Below, in pieces: positions 1 to 11,574 of a stretch of 64,000 nt of DNA. Positions within the stretch are counted from its first letter, which is position 1; every line of letters begins with the position of its first letter. The position numbers and the translations under genes were made by a program. The DNA lies in NCBI RefSeq assembly GCF_910592395.1, contig NC_088324.1, forward strand, positions 9,140,953 to 9,204,952. The letters are read 5' to 3'. The notes under the pieces were generated by a model, which was not told where the DNA came from, did no database searches, and worked only from the letters and a program-made list of their open reading frames with translations. This DNA is from Lineus longissimus. Lineage: Eukaryota > Nemertea > Pilidiophora > Heteronemertea > Lineidae.

Positions 1-3000
1 AACGACGACAATCTTTCCCTTCACATCTGCGGCGTTGACAAACTCTCCACAACCGCTATAAGGATCACCGACCACGACCTGCCCGATCACGCCCTCAGAG
101 TTCATCAGCTCCATACCAAACTGGGCAGGCCCCGCGGAGAGATGAATGCCACCGAAAAACGGGGGGCTGATTAACTGCACTGAGCGAGGTTCTTGTTGTG
201 CTGTAAGGAGGAAATAAAAGGTTTGTAATATTCATGAATTTAGAATACAGTAGAACCTCTTTATTAAGGACACCCTCGGGACTGACAAATGCTGTCCTTA
301 ATAGAGAGGTGTCCTGATTAGAGAGGTCAAATTGAATGGAAACAACCAAGTTGGGACCAAAACTAGTGTCCTTAATAGAGAGGTTGTCCTTAATAGGGAG
401 GTGTCCGCTAAGGGCGGTTCCACTGTAATTCTTACTAGAGCTTGCACTTTTCATATTATCGGGTTGTTGGGAGAGACTCCCGCCTTGTATAACTCACCTT
501 GAGGCTGCGCCTGTGTCTTCGAAATCTCAATCATTTCCTGCATAAACAACAACCCATCCTCTCCGTCTTCTACAGACACTGCATCAGCCGCTGTATGAAG
601 AAGCTGGACACGGCCATCTTTCATTGTGATTATCCTGATCCCCATACGTTTCAAGTCATCCAACTGGGCCTTGTTGCCAGCGATGAAATCGTGAGCGCGG
701 AGACGTGAGACACGGGCACTGGAAAATAACAACAGGCATCAGGTTAAGTCTTGAAAATGAATGAAACTGAAACTTTATTGCCTTGGGTTTTTCTATATTC
801 ACTTTGTCTTAACTGTAGTACAACTTTGCGAGGTTTTTTTATCATCTAAAAAGAAATGCTTTCGTCGGCAATGACAATGAAATGGAACTGTATAAATCAC
901 AACAGGTTGTGGAGTGCAAATAACTCAAGCTCAATGTGAAAGGCAAAAACAGTGCAGTGACAGTAAATTCCTAATTTGCTTCCTTAGTGAAACTTATTGC
1001 AGGGGTCTTCAAATTTGATACATCATTTGGGACACACCCTGTGTATTTAGGGAAATTGAGAGGCCTGCTGCATAGGAAAACTATGCATCTAAAATTACAC
1101 GTTAAATTGATAAAATGAAATGTCCTAACCCAAACTACATCTACAACAGATCTTTCATTTCCAAGTGTGAAAACAACAATAGACTTTAAGCGCTCTGCAG
1201 AGGAGTGATTTTTGTTGCTGCAACTTGCAATTATAATAGCTGCTATGTGTGACAAAAAGATCTCTTATCTACCGGTAAAAATCACAAGCATCTGCAATGA
1301 CCACTACAACCAGCAATTTTTGTTGCATGTGATCATGATCCTCTGTCACAGCGATTGATATTGTTTGTTTTCAGGGCACTTTACTAAAGCATTGAAAGCA
1401 TGCACACCACAGAAAAACAGAAAAATCTCAAGCAGCTGATGTGGTGTAAACAAAACAATAGCTATTCATACAAAATGAAGAAAAACAAAGGAAAAACAAA
1501 AACACAATAGCAACAAATTAAAGGATGAAGTGTGATAATTCGGTGCCAACACTTTACATTAAAACTCCAAAAATGTTTTGTTTAATTTTTTTACAATTGA
1601 GAAAAATCAAAATTTCTGATTTTTTTTCTCTCATTGATATACACTGGTTATTGTCCTCATTAGACATCTTTTACAGCTAGATAGATGTCTAATAAACATC
1701 AACTTGTAATGTCTATTAGATGTCTAACAGACAAAACCTGATTTTCCCTGTGTACATGTATATGTAAATGATGGCCCGACATTGTCATTATCTCACACAG
1801 TTCCTCCTTTAATTGGGGTAGTCAAAAAATTACAAAACTTTTACGGACTCAACCCATGGGCTCACACCTCAACTCAAAATGCCGTAACTTTCCTCTAGTA
1901 CCCTAAGACTGACTTTGATAGCTAAATTCAGTTGAGTTCATGTGCAAGGGGCAAAAATGGGGTCTTACGATTTAGGTTTTTTAAGTGGTATGATGGTGGG
2001 CTGACTCTTAATCCTGTCTTCATAAAGCTGATCTGGGGACCTAATGGAAGATATACATCATAAACAGTTTCTAAATTTGCACATTTCAATTTGTTTATTC
2101 ATCAAACATTCACGAATGGATCTGCTCATTTCCATTGGTAATGATGACATCAGAATTGTGCGAATATTAAGGCTTGAAGCATATGGGCAATAAAAGGAAC
2201 TGCTATTCGATAAACAGCACATAGACAACAGTTAACAGACAACCAAAACAAAGGCATTTTTTGTTGCGCCTCCTGTCACTCTTGAAAAGATAGAAGTTGC
2301 CTGTGTGCGCTCTATTCATGATGTGCAGATCAGTGATATGGTAGCAAATTTCATGCAGACAGAAATGGCCCAAATGATCAGAAACGGATGCAAAATATCA
2401 AAAACATGATGCGGGGAAGTGAAAAGAGATGCTTTCATTAACAGTTATTTCACTTACTTTCGGGGCTTTGGACAAAGTTTCTCCACAAAGTCTTTGAGCG
2501 GGTTCCTGATTAGCTGAGCATAGTGCAAACTTCCTGGGAATAACATCTGCGTGCTCGGGCAAGATCTTTCAAAGTTACTGTCGTCTTCAAACATGGCTGC
2601 ATTTGTTGTTGCCGGTTCCTGGTGAAAATTAATTGTAGAAAATTAATTGGGGATGAATTTTGAATCGAAATCAGGAAGAGCCTCATAGTCTAGTTGTTGA
2701 CACTGCTGGCTATCATGCAATAGGGCCGGCGTTCGATCCTGGGGAGAACCCAGAATTGTGTTTCCTTTTCATCTTATTAAACTTAGAAACCTTAGAATCG
2801 AGGGCATCTCTTTTTAAGGCTTGGCTTCTCAAAATATTGAGAATTCAAATATTAGTGACATGACCATTTATTGGAAACCTCTCGCTGAGCACTTTTTGAT
2901 GGTACCATTTGTACAAAGATCAATTATATAGTCACATAAATTTGTTGAATTGTGTCGAAGTATCCCCCCCCTTGTTGATGCTTAATAGAGGAACACCTCA

Positions 3001-6000
3001 CCTTGGTAGAATTAGCAGAATAATTGTGCATAGAGAGTGTTAGAGGTAGAAGATGGGCCTCTGTGGTAAATACGTAGTCATCGATGTCTAGAATCACGTC
3101 TTCCTTTTCGGCAAAGAGCAGGTAGAGATACTTAAACGTTTCGGCGAGCACATACGAGTCCATCCTGGGGAAAAAAGTCAAAGAGAAGAATCAGTTCCCA
3201 AACCGATTGATAAACCGATTGTGTATTTAAGACGATTATTCGTTAGCCAGAAGTTTTTTTCTCAAAATTTGGTACCCACAGTAAGTTTCATCATTTCATA
3301 ATGAGTCCATCATCTGAGCTTGACCTGTAAAGGATAGAGCGACGACCAGCCAAGATGATGCTAAAAATATTTACATATTCATGGAAAACACCGAGAAAAT
3401 AGCCAATGCTTACTGATCGTCATGATGTCCCGTGGTGACGTCCCGTATTGAGGCAAAGCCACACGCCACCCTGGCGTGTGTGTCGAGGTTGTTGAGTACG
3501 TTCTTACCAACCTCGAGATAATGAGGATCACCTGTCGCCTGAATACATAAAGCATCATATTGATCTACCACAAAAATTACAACCAGGGTGAACTCGGGAC
3601 ATGATAACGTAACAATACTGTTCACCGCCTTCCTTGACTATGTCAAGTGTACACTTGTAAATCGAGAAGTCTCACCTTAAAAAGGAAGTAAGTTGACTCC
3701 AAGAACTCTGGCCTGAGAGGATGATGAGCCCAGTGGACACGGAAGTCAGTTGTGAATGCCTGAAACGGATTGATCACATCATCATGAGAGCTCAATGTGT
3801 GTTCGATCTGTACATAACAATTCACAAATCGAAACAAGATTGGAGTCAATTCAAACGTTTTTTAGGACCGACTGCAATGTTGAAGGTGTGATTTGCAGCC
3901 AGAGTGCTGATGGCTTTAAGGTCTTGAGGGAGGGCAGCTGTCGGCCAAATCGATGGAGGCAGCAGTTTAAGACCAGTGTTGACAGGAAGACCGAGTGTTC
4001 TCCACTTCAAAATAGCGACGAGTTTAACGTTGCTGCACTCACCTCTGGCAAGAAGTTGTGGCGCTGGACCACCTGATATAGCATCTCGTGAATCTCTATA
4101 GCCGGCTTGATGTCGCCCTTCAGAACTTGGAGACCAGGCCAGAATGCCAGTAACGAGTCCATGAAGTTTCTGGAGTTGGTGTTCGGCCGATGCATGTGGA
4201 CGTCGACGAGCAGCGGACCCTGACTGATGTATCTCATTACAGCATCATAATGCTGAAATATGAAAAAAGGATTGAAGTTACAGAGAAACATATATCCCTC
4301 CAGTCGACATCAAGTTGAAATCTCTAGGCCTTACAGTTCAGAACTACCCCACTGTTGACGGATGGAGGGGCAGAGACGCCATTTTGAATAGTTATTTTAT
4401 CAGCACTGCTGACTTTCGTCAGCTGAGCTAAAAATTGGTACGAGCATTCTAACGACAGTGTTTGTTTAGTTTTATGAGGTAGGAGGCGACTCTCTCTCTC
4501 TATCTCTCTCTCTCTCTCTCTCTAAGGTAACATGATGTTGAGGACATCAATAGTACAAGCATGTTACACCCTTGCTTCCGGTCTTCCGCAGCTTCCACAG
4601 GGTCTCCACCTACACCTCGAGAGGAGGTGCACATGTATTGAGAAAGGCAGGCTTGCTAGGCCTAGGATGGAGTGGAGTGAGGCAAGTTCGACAAGGAGAC
4701 TCATCTAGTCTTATGCCAACATTGTTGATCGAACCAGGGACTTCATGACTGCCAGCAAGACACCGGAGTCAATGGACCACCGCGGCACCTCAACCTACCT
4801 TATTAAACCTATCCAGATAAGTTTCGTCCCCCAATAAAATGTACGCCTTCAACAGATATTCGTAATACGAATCGATTCCCGCACCTACGCCACTCTCCCG
4901 ACGAACCCAGTCGCCGTTGTGGATGTTGATGACGGACCCCATCAGATCACTCGAGCGATGGCGCTGCTGCCAGAGATAAGATAATGCTTTCTTGGCTTTT
5001 TCCTGGAAAGACAAATTGAAAACCATCTTAAAGTTATCTCTACTCTTTAAAAGAGGTGCGCCAGTATACTCCATGCACTCCATGATACCGTGTCGCGAAT
5101 ACGGGAGACTTATACCTATGCTTACCTCAAATACATGAATACCTGTAATCGGGCTTAGCGCAGCAACATCTAAGATGATGGTGCCAGCACATGCCGCACA
5201 GGTATCCTGACCCTTGCCAGCACTCAAGATTGGCTCCGTGACACCGACAGTAGTGATTGTCACATCGGCGACGGATACTGTCAGGGAGATTTTTGATCTT
5301 GCTTACCTCAAATACTTGAATACCCGTCATCCGGCTGAGTGCAGCAAATTCTAAGATAATTGTGCCAGCACATGCTGTACAGGTGTCTTGACCCTTGCCA
5401 GCACTCAAGATCGACTCTGTGATACCGTGTCGCAAATTCACCTGAAATGGAAACGACGATAGATTACTATGGCAACAGCTAAAGCACAAGTTGTTTCAAA
5501 AAGACCTTCCAACACCCAACACTCCTTCTTTTGCAGATTTGGTTGAGACTCACAAAAAGATATCTAAGATGTGACACCGATACTGTATTCATATTCATCT
5601 TAAGTTTTCTCATCAATAGGCAAAATGCACTTCAGATAAGCGATTATAAAAGTGACCAGGTAACTGCAATGACCCCTGCAGACAAGTGATATTTATTGCA
5701 CGCTACAAGAAAATAGCAATCTTACCCTTGGATACGGAATACCAGTCGTGGTGTTGAATGCTGGGAGAAGACGATAACCGACTTCCTTAGCCATATTGAG
5801 CAACTCGTCAGCATACCAGTCCATCCCGATTTTCTTCTGTTTTAGGAAGCGTGCCATTACATGACCCCCGAGTAAACCCCTGAGAAGCACAAATAGTTCA
5901 AAATGATGAAAGATGAAGCCAACTTCTTAGCCACATTTCACTGTAACTCGTCTACATCCCAATTTTCCTCTGTTTTAGGTAGTGCACCGTCAAGCTAAGC

Positions 6001-8171
6001 CAATTAGAGTCATATGTCCTGAAGTCCCAACTATTGTACCGGTAATCGAGTTTTGATAAGACGCACTTGAGTTCTAGCCTAGGACTGAAAGACAGACACT
6101 TACCCTACAATCCTGATGTTTGTTTCAAACACAGACACAATGATGTCGCTGTCGAACTTGACATCTCGGATGAGGTACCTCACGGCCTTGTCAAACTCTT
6201 CATGTTCCCCGAGAATCTGAAAATACATGGCGTTGGAAGGGAAAGGATCCTACAAGAACAATTGTACTATTTTTTAAAACCTAGACTAAAGGGTGGTGGT
6301 TCTAAAGGGATTTCCTAATTTTGGTGTAGAGAGATTAGAATAGGCTTGCAAGGTTCTCCACGGGGTTTTCTCAAAGTAGGGTGGTACCCTCGATATTCAA
6401 GAAGTTTTGCCAGTGTGCAACTCAAGGTAGGGTGGCCAGCAATTTAAGTCAAGATGGCCCTGGAGGAATCTTTTAGAGATTTTAGAGCAAGGTAGGGTGG
6501 CTGCTTCCAAGGTTAGGATGTAAGCTGCTAGGTAGGGTGGGATGCCCTAACAAATGGCCTTGTGGAGAACACTGGTACGGTTTAGAGTGACAGTCACAGT
6601 GCAACAAAGAGGGCTTGACTTACCACCAGCGAGTCCAGGGAGTCGATTAAAGTAAGGGAAAAACTGAAAAGAAACGAGAATAAGGATTTTTATTTTCTAT
6701 TTTGCACGCACAGCAAGCTTCAAAAGTTATATGTTTAAAATCGGAGTGGAGCAATGCGTCACTGATTGATCAATAAAAAGATCATTAGACTCTGAGCACA
6801 GATGGTTGTAATCAATATTTCACGAAATCACCACATTTGAAAAGTTATCAAGCGTACTCCTGTATTGGTCGTGTTCGTACATGTACAATGTAATCATGAG
6901 TTTTATTCAATCTTGATTCAATGTATGTAAAGGCTACATCCATGTACAATGGTTTTCCAAGGAACATTCCATAGGTATGTAACCCTGTGGAACATCTGCA
7001 AAACTTACTTTCCAAGAGCGTCATCAATGTCGCCTCTGGACGACTCTGAGCCACGATAGCGCCCCTTACAACTGATCGGCATTAACTCATCGGCTGGATA
7101 GGCATTGTCCTGAAAGTGAAATAAGATTTCATTCCGATTTTATTTTGGCCTCCCGTCTAACACAACTTGCTAAACATGACGTTCTTCAGCTTTCAATCCG
7201 AACTTGTTCTTCTCAAGGGATTATATCTCCTCCAAGAAAGGAAGTGCACTTCCACATGTCACCATGACCAGGTGCCAATTGGGTTAACAGTGCTAGGGAC
7301 TCTCGTCTTCAGCCAGTCCTATGCCGATTTAGAAAGACAAAACATAGGCAAACTTACCATGTAGCTCTTGTAGGCATGGTGGAACATTTCCAGCACCCTT
7401 GCCCTGAAATGATAAAAGTGTAATAAATTAATAATGATAACAGAACAGGTAAAAAGATGAGGTAATTCGTGTCATCTGAGACAGAATGGATGGAGTGTCA
7501 CAATCCATAACAGACACGTCTTGTTGGTGAATGAAGTGTCACAATCTAGAGACAGAGATGTCTTGTTGGTGAATGAAGTGTCACAATCAGGAGACAGAGA
7601 CATCTTGTTGGTGGATGAAGAGTCACAATCCAGAGACAGAGACGTCTTGTTGGTGAATGAAGTGTCACAATCCAGGGACAGAGACGTCTTGTTGGTGGAT
7701 GAAGAGTCACAATCCAGAGACAGAGACGTCTTGTTGATCGATGAAGTGTCACAATCTAGAGACAGAGGCTTTGAACAGTCACCTCCGACTCAGACAACTG
7801 GTGTGATGACGATATCAACGATCGAGAATGCGTCGGGGGGGGGGCAAAACTTCAAAACTGATGCCGTCTTTGCTGAGGGAGGTCGCCCTTTCCCTGCATA
7901 AATCATCACGTAAGATATGCCCAGGACAACATCTAATGATTTTCCAAGGAGTTCATGATTATTCTACTCATAGTACATGTAGATGTACGTGTAGATGTAA
8001 GTATGTTTGTAGCCTCTGTGCACTGTGTGCAGTACATTTTGTACAGCTTTGTACAGGGACTCACTTCAGCTCCTTCTTTTCGGTTCTTGTCATCCCGTTT
8101 GCTGGGTGATCCAGGACAAATATCACAACAATCGCCAAGACCAAAATGGTCTTGGCTGTATAATCTTTCAT
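1..8171 (-). CDS. EDEM3: EDEM3, ER degradation-enhancing alpha-mannosidase-like protein (3' end outside window)
   Basis: EDEM3 is a GH47 mannosidase-like protein of the ER lumen that trims mannose from misfolded glycoproteins for ER-associated degradation. Exons read by eye, in gene order: 8065-8171, 7358-7403, 7009-7109, 6624-6663, 6104-6216, 5726-5879, 5307-5441, 4799-5002, 4043-4252, 3676-3759, 3414-3538, 3002-3164, 2458-2618, 498-718 and 1-200. They join to 2064 nt, 688 codons, with no stop. The start was chosen because [18 protein letters not shown] begins a good signal peptide; an upstream in-frame ATG (codon at 8244-8246) gives none. GH47 landmarks include [45 protein letters not shown] and [10 protein letters not shown]. 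Exon 1-200 opens the protease-associated (PA) domain (GPAQFG, GCGEF), which distinguishes EDEM3 from EDEM1 and EDEM2. The remaining C-terminus lies beyond position 1. Introns hold minisatellites and a MITE, listed separately. Confidence 0.95.
248..425. mobile_element. Short pogo/Tigger-type MITE in an EDEM3 intron
   Basis: The element begins CAGTAGAACCTCT and ends GGTTCCACTG, which are near-perfect inverted termini. It is flanked on both sides by TA, the target duplication of Tc1/mariner/pogo transposons. Its 178 bp have no coding capacity. Related sequence occurs near 9211, 32810 and 33553, so this is a dispersed family. Confidence 0.7.
719..2457. other. Long EDEM3 intron, nothing recognised
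   Basis: This is the AT-rich intron between coding exons 2458-2618 and 498-718. I see no conserved coding segment, RNA gene or clear transposon end in it. Confidence 0.6.
4497..4522. repeat. (CT)n microsatellite
   Basis: A run of CT dinucleotides with one interruption in the EDEM3 intron between exons 4799-5002 and 4043-4252. Confidence 0.9.
5086..5277 (-). pseudogene. Tandem duplicate of the EDEM3 exon 5307-5441, probably decaying
   Basis: Directly 3' of the functional exon 5307-5441 (gene sense) lies a second copy of the same coding segment, starting at a matching GTAAG donor (5121-5125). It keeps [18 protein letters not shown] and VAALS, but LEFAALSR has become LDVAALSP. The duplicated unit is roughly 180 bp. 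A third scrap of it (the GATACCGTGTCGCGAAT words near 5083-5100) remains in the next intron. The copy lacks the original acceptor: the nearest good AG (5278-5279) would put an in-frame TGA just inside the exon. A weak alternative acceptor at 5234-5235 would give a 36-codon in-phase version. The space to the upstream donor is only about 30 nt, so both copies cannot be spliced together normally. Confidence 0.75.
7508..7768. repeat. 42-bp minisatellite in EDEM3 intron 1, about 6 copies
   Basis: The core AGAGACAGAGACGTCTTGTT plus GGTGAATGAAGTGTCACAAT recurs every 42 bp about six times. Because 42 is a multiple of three, the array stays open in several frames on both strands and mimics a coding repeat. 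It lies between two confirmed EDEM3 exons and has no exon signals of its own. Confidence 0.85.
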
Positions 8172-8548
8172 TCTGATCAATTGTAAATAGAATTTAGAGT
8201 GACAAAGGTGGAAAAATCGGAGGAAAATGCCATGATTGTACGTCAACTTCTACCAGAAAAGTTCATGTTTACAACCCAAATCTCGCAGTCAACGTGGCAA
8301 GGAACGAGAACGGGTTCACTCTAATTTGCAGAACGGCGAAATGACAGAATTCCCAAAGTAGTTATAACGGTCTACTAGGTATGGGAAATCCTGCTCAGAT
8401 ACAGATTTTGTCGCTAAATCAGCTGTGTCTTCATCCTGGCATGTATAATCATCACTCCAAATGCCATTTCACGACTAAGATTTGGCAGAATCCAGTAAGC
8501 CTTCGCATGCGGCAGGCTTGGAATCTGTGACCGAAACGACAAATCAAC
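8172..8548. promoter_or_regulatory. Presumed bidirectional promoter, EDEM3 / PIN1
   Basis: The start codons of EDEM3 (minus, 8171) and PIN1 (plus, 8549) are 377 bp apart and divergent. No obvious TATA box is visible. Shared promoter use is inferred only from the spacing. Confidence 0.55.
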
Positions 8549-9958
8549 ATGGCGGATTCTGAAAATTTACCGGAGGGTTGGGAAAAACGGAAAAGCAGTT
8601 CTACCGGTATGTGACCATTTATGTTCAAAAGATGTTAAGCAAGAAAGAGCTGATAACCATATATTCATTGAGTCCAAAGAAAAACGGATTTCACGCGTCG
8701 ATCTTTTGAGAAATGTCTATCTGAAAAATGGCCCATTTCTGTTGCCTGCAATACATACCCAATGCAGTACAGGTTACCATGTACCTAAATTCGCCAGTCC
8801 CCATGGTCAGTCTCAGAATATAAGTCGGCACAGGGCCAGGGATTTTGCGACGAAAGAGGGGTATCACTCTCCGTATCTGACTGAGGCACATCCACATGCC
8901 GTGTATAACCAAGCATTGGCAGTAAGTTGGCAGTTCACACACCGCCCGGTACATCCTAGACCTAGGCGTCTTTATGCAAGCTCCTTTTATCATTCCAGGC
9001 AAGGCGTACTATCTCAATCTCCATACCAAGCAGAGTCAGTGGGAGGTTCCCACAGAGCCAGCAGGGATGGGCAAGCAGGTAAATTGCTGCCACCTATTGG
9101 TCAAACACTCTGGGTCTCGCCGACCGTCTTCTTGGAGACAAGATGTGATCACGCGGAGTAAGGATGATGCACAGAGCATTCTCATCGGTGAGACTTTGAT
9201 TTTGATAATACAGTAGAACCTCTCTAGATCAAGGACACCCTTGGGGTTGACAAGTGCTGTCTTTGATAAAGAGGTGTTCCAATTAGAGATGACATATTGA
9301 ATGTAAACAACCAGCTTGGGACCAAAACTAGACTAGTGTCCTGGTTTGACAACTCTGACTGAGATGAAACGGCCTCCTTGACCTTCGTACTGGTCTGTCA
9401 ATTTCAAAATTGCTCAAAATATGTAGTAAAGTCATTTTACTACTATAATTATTGCCTTGCCTCCACCTCTGAATGAGATGTCTCGTATCGTCTGGGACTC
9501 AGTCCCTAATGTACACAGAGGTGAGACGATCCCAAATGCAGTGTGTGACTCTCTATGTCTCCCTGCCTCTTTCTTATTTGGTTGACAAACTTCCATGAAC
9601 AATGACTTGAACATGTTGAATAGAAAACTTCTTCTTCTTCTGTGTCTGGCATTTTTGAGATGGGTGCTAGACAGTCGGTCCGTTTTGGTATCTTAAATTC
9701 TCCATTCTAAATTCCCTCTAAATTTATTTACTTTCAGGGTATATCGACCGAATCAAGCGAGGCGAAATTACATTTGAAGAATTGGCGTCAACAGAGAGTG
9801 ATTGTAGTTCAGCACGAAATGGTGGATCACTTGGGTTTTTTGGACCTGGTCAGATGCAACCTGCTTTCGAACAAGCGGCTTTTGCACTGAAAGTTGGAGA
9901 AATGAGCGGAATTGTGGACTCTGAATCTGGACTTCATATTATTCTGCGTACTGCATAG
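8549..9958 (+). CDS. PIN1: PIN1, phosphorylation-dependent peptidyl-prolyl cis-trans isomerase
   Basis: PIN1 isomerises pSer/pThr-Pro bonds in cell-cycle and signalling proteins. Exons are 8549-8606, 8999-9187 and 9738-9958, joining to 468 nt (155 aa). The WW domain runs from about residue 6 to 39 (LPEGWEKR, then [17 protein letters not shown], with Y23 and W34 at the human positions). The parvulin domain follows with the phosphate-binding [12 protein letters not shown], the catalytic Cys in ESDCSSA, and terminal GLHIILRTA. The protein is 8 residues shorter than the usual 163, all lost from the WW-PPIase linker. A poly(A) signal AATAAA lies at 10880-10885, giving a 3' UTR near 0.9 kb. The ATG sits in GAACATGGCGG-like context and matches the family N-terminus MAD. 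Confidence 0.97.
9211..9341. mobile_element. Truncated pogo-type MITE in PIN1 intron 2
   Basis: It begins CAGTAGAACCTCTCT after a TA and parallels the copy at 248-425 up to GACCAAAACTAG. The distal terminus is missing. Confidence 0.6.
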
Positions 9959-11574
9959 GCAGTTCGAGATATAGTTTGGGCATTCATTATTCAACAGAAT
10001 TACAATTTGACTTTGTCGAGGTTCAGGCAGAGATATTTGGGGAGATTTTGTTGAAACAATATGCCGGTTCAGAACTTTGGTTGGAGTTCTTTTATGTGGC
10101 ATTTGCTCTTCAAGAATGACCTATTATTTTTATCTGATGAAGAATGTTTCTAAGTACTTACCAATACAAACTGTATTCCTCAACTGACTTGCATCATCAG
10201 ATAGCAAAAAACTATGTAAGTAGTGTAGTATTGAATCAAAGAAATACCTAGTTACATTTTACTTGTGCATTTTTGTGAAATGGAGTAAAGTTGTATTTAC
10301 ACTTATACAGGAAGGAAATGTCCATAATTATGTTATTTGTTATGTAGGGGTAGCAGGTGTACATACTAAATGGCGTAATGCGGCCAAGATGTATGATGGT
10401 GGACAATTTTCCATCTGATAGGCCTTTTCGAAGAAGACGGATCAGAGTCCAAACAAATCAAATGCACACAATTAGAACAAGTCAGTAGGCCTAGGCAAAC
10501 TTCGGACAATGCTATAAGCTGCTGCGACCCTTCAAGGTGAAGCGCACGACTGGTCAGCACCCAAACAAACTTCTTCTAAAACATCGATTAAAATTGACCA
10601 CCCGGAAAAGATTGTTATGAGGGTCGTATTTAACTCTTTGGTTTTGGGGGGGGGGGTTAGAACACCCAGATCTGTATGAAAAACATGTTTTTTGTCAACG
10701 TCTGGAGGGGGTAGTTGTCCATCTAAATGTGGCTCTGATTGTTGTCCAACTTGTTACTGAGGATGTTCAGATACCTCTACATATTGCTTTTGTGGTTTTT
10801 TCTCCCATTTTGTATTTGTAATTAAGATGATTACTCCGAAAACATCTTATGTGTTCAGTTTGTCCATAGTATTGTGGCAAATAAAATGATAAGGTTACAT
10901 GCTGATTTTGTAGTTTTCGTCAGTTAATGATTCTCCCAACTGCGCCTTTTGTCATGTTGATATATATCAATGAATGAAAGAATGCATCCCATCCTGAAAC
11001 ATCCTGGAAAGAACTTCTAAGAAGTGTCAGATAACAACACAACAATGTCACAATTGCCGTGTGACCACATGCTATACCACAGATTCCAAGTACTTGGATG
11101 TTCGACTCTCGATTACGTCACTACCAGCTAGCTTAAAAGGCGTACTAATCTCTAGTAAGCCGAAAATCTACAAATTACGAACAATAATACTTTTGTCCAA
11201 CAGTCTTCATAATTTTATTATATATTCCAATAAATTATATGAAATAAGACACTTTCAATTTTCTCTACATGGTTACATGAATGTAGCATAACCACTGTTT
11301 ACATTTCCATGCAGCTTGAGCATGTTGAATACAGAATTTCATATACAATCACTGGTATAGCTGCATCGATGGAGACAAAAAAATCTGAACTAAATCATCT
11401 GAATGCAATCTATTAGCACCACACTATCAAATGACAGCAATCACCAAAACCACTTCATATTTAAGGAACTGATAACAAACAGGAGGTATTGGTTGTCTCA
11501 CCAAACACTGGGTGGGGCTAAAATGCAGACCAAAACCAATACACCTTGCTGGTATCTTTCAAGCCTTGCGTTTT
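9959..11574. other. Convergent 3' regions of PIN1 and the dioxygenase gene
   Basis: This stretch holds the PIN1 3' UTR with AATAAA at 10880-10885 and, on the minus strand, AATAAA at 11214-11219 for the dioxygenase gene. A long G run occurs near 10648. At about 11483-11550 a GGTATTGGTTGTCTCACCAA fragment and its inverted partner match the foldback element at 35098-35233. No other gene was seen. Confidence 0.6.

Noticed and set aside
4790-5263. Continuous 157-residue EDEM3 frame as a single exon
   Set aside because: The middle part (about 5003-5125) does not match the family. Clear acceptor and donor signals flank 4799-5002, so it is an intron that happens to be open.
7521-7901. 126-residue repetitive open frame over the 42-bp array
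   Set aside because: Lies wholly inside EDEM3 intron 1. The open frame is a by-product of a 42-bp unit and similar frames exist on both strands.
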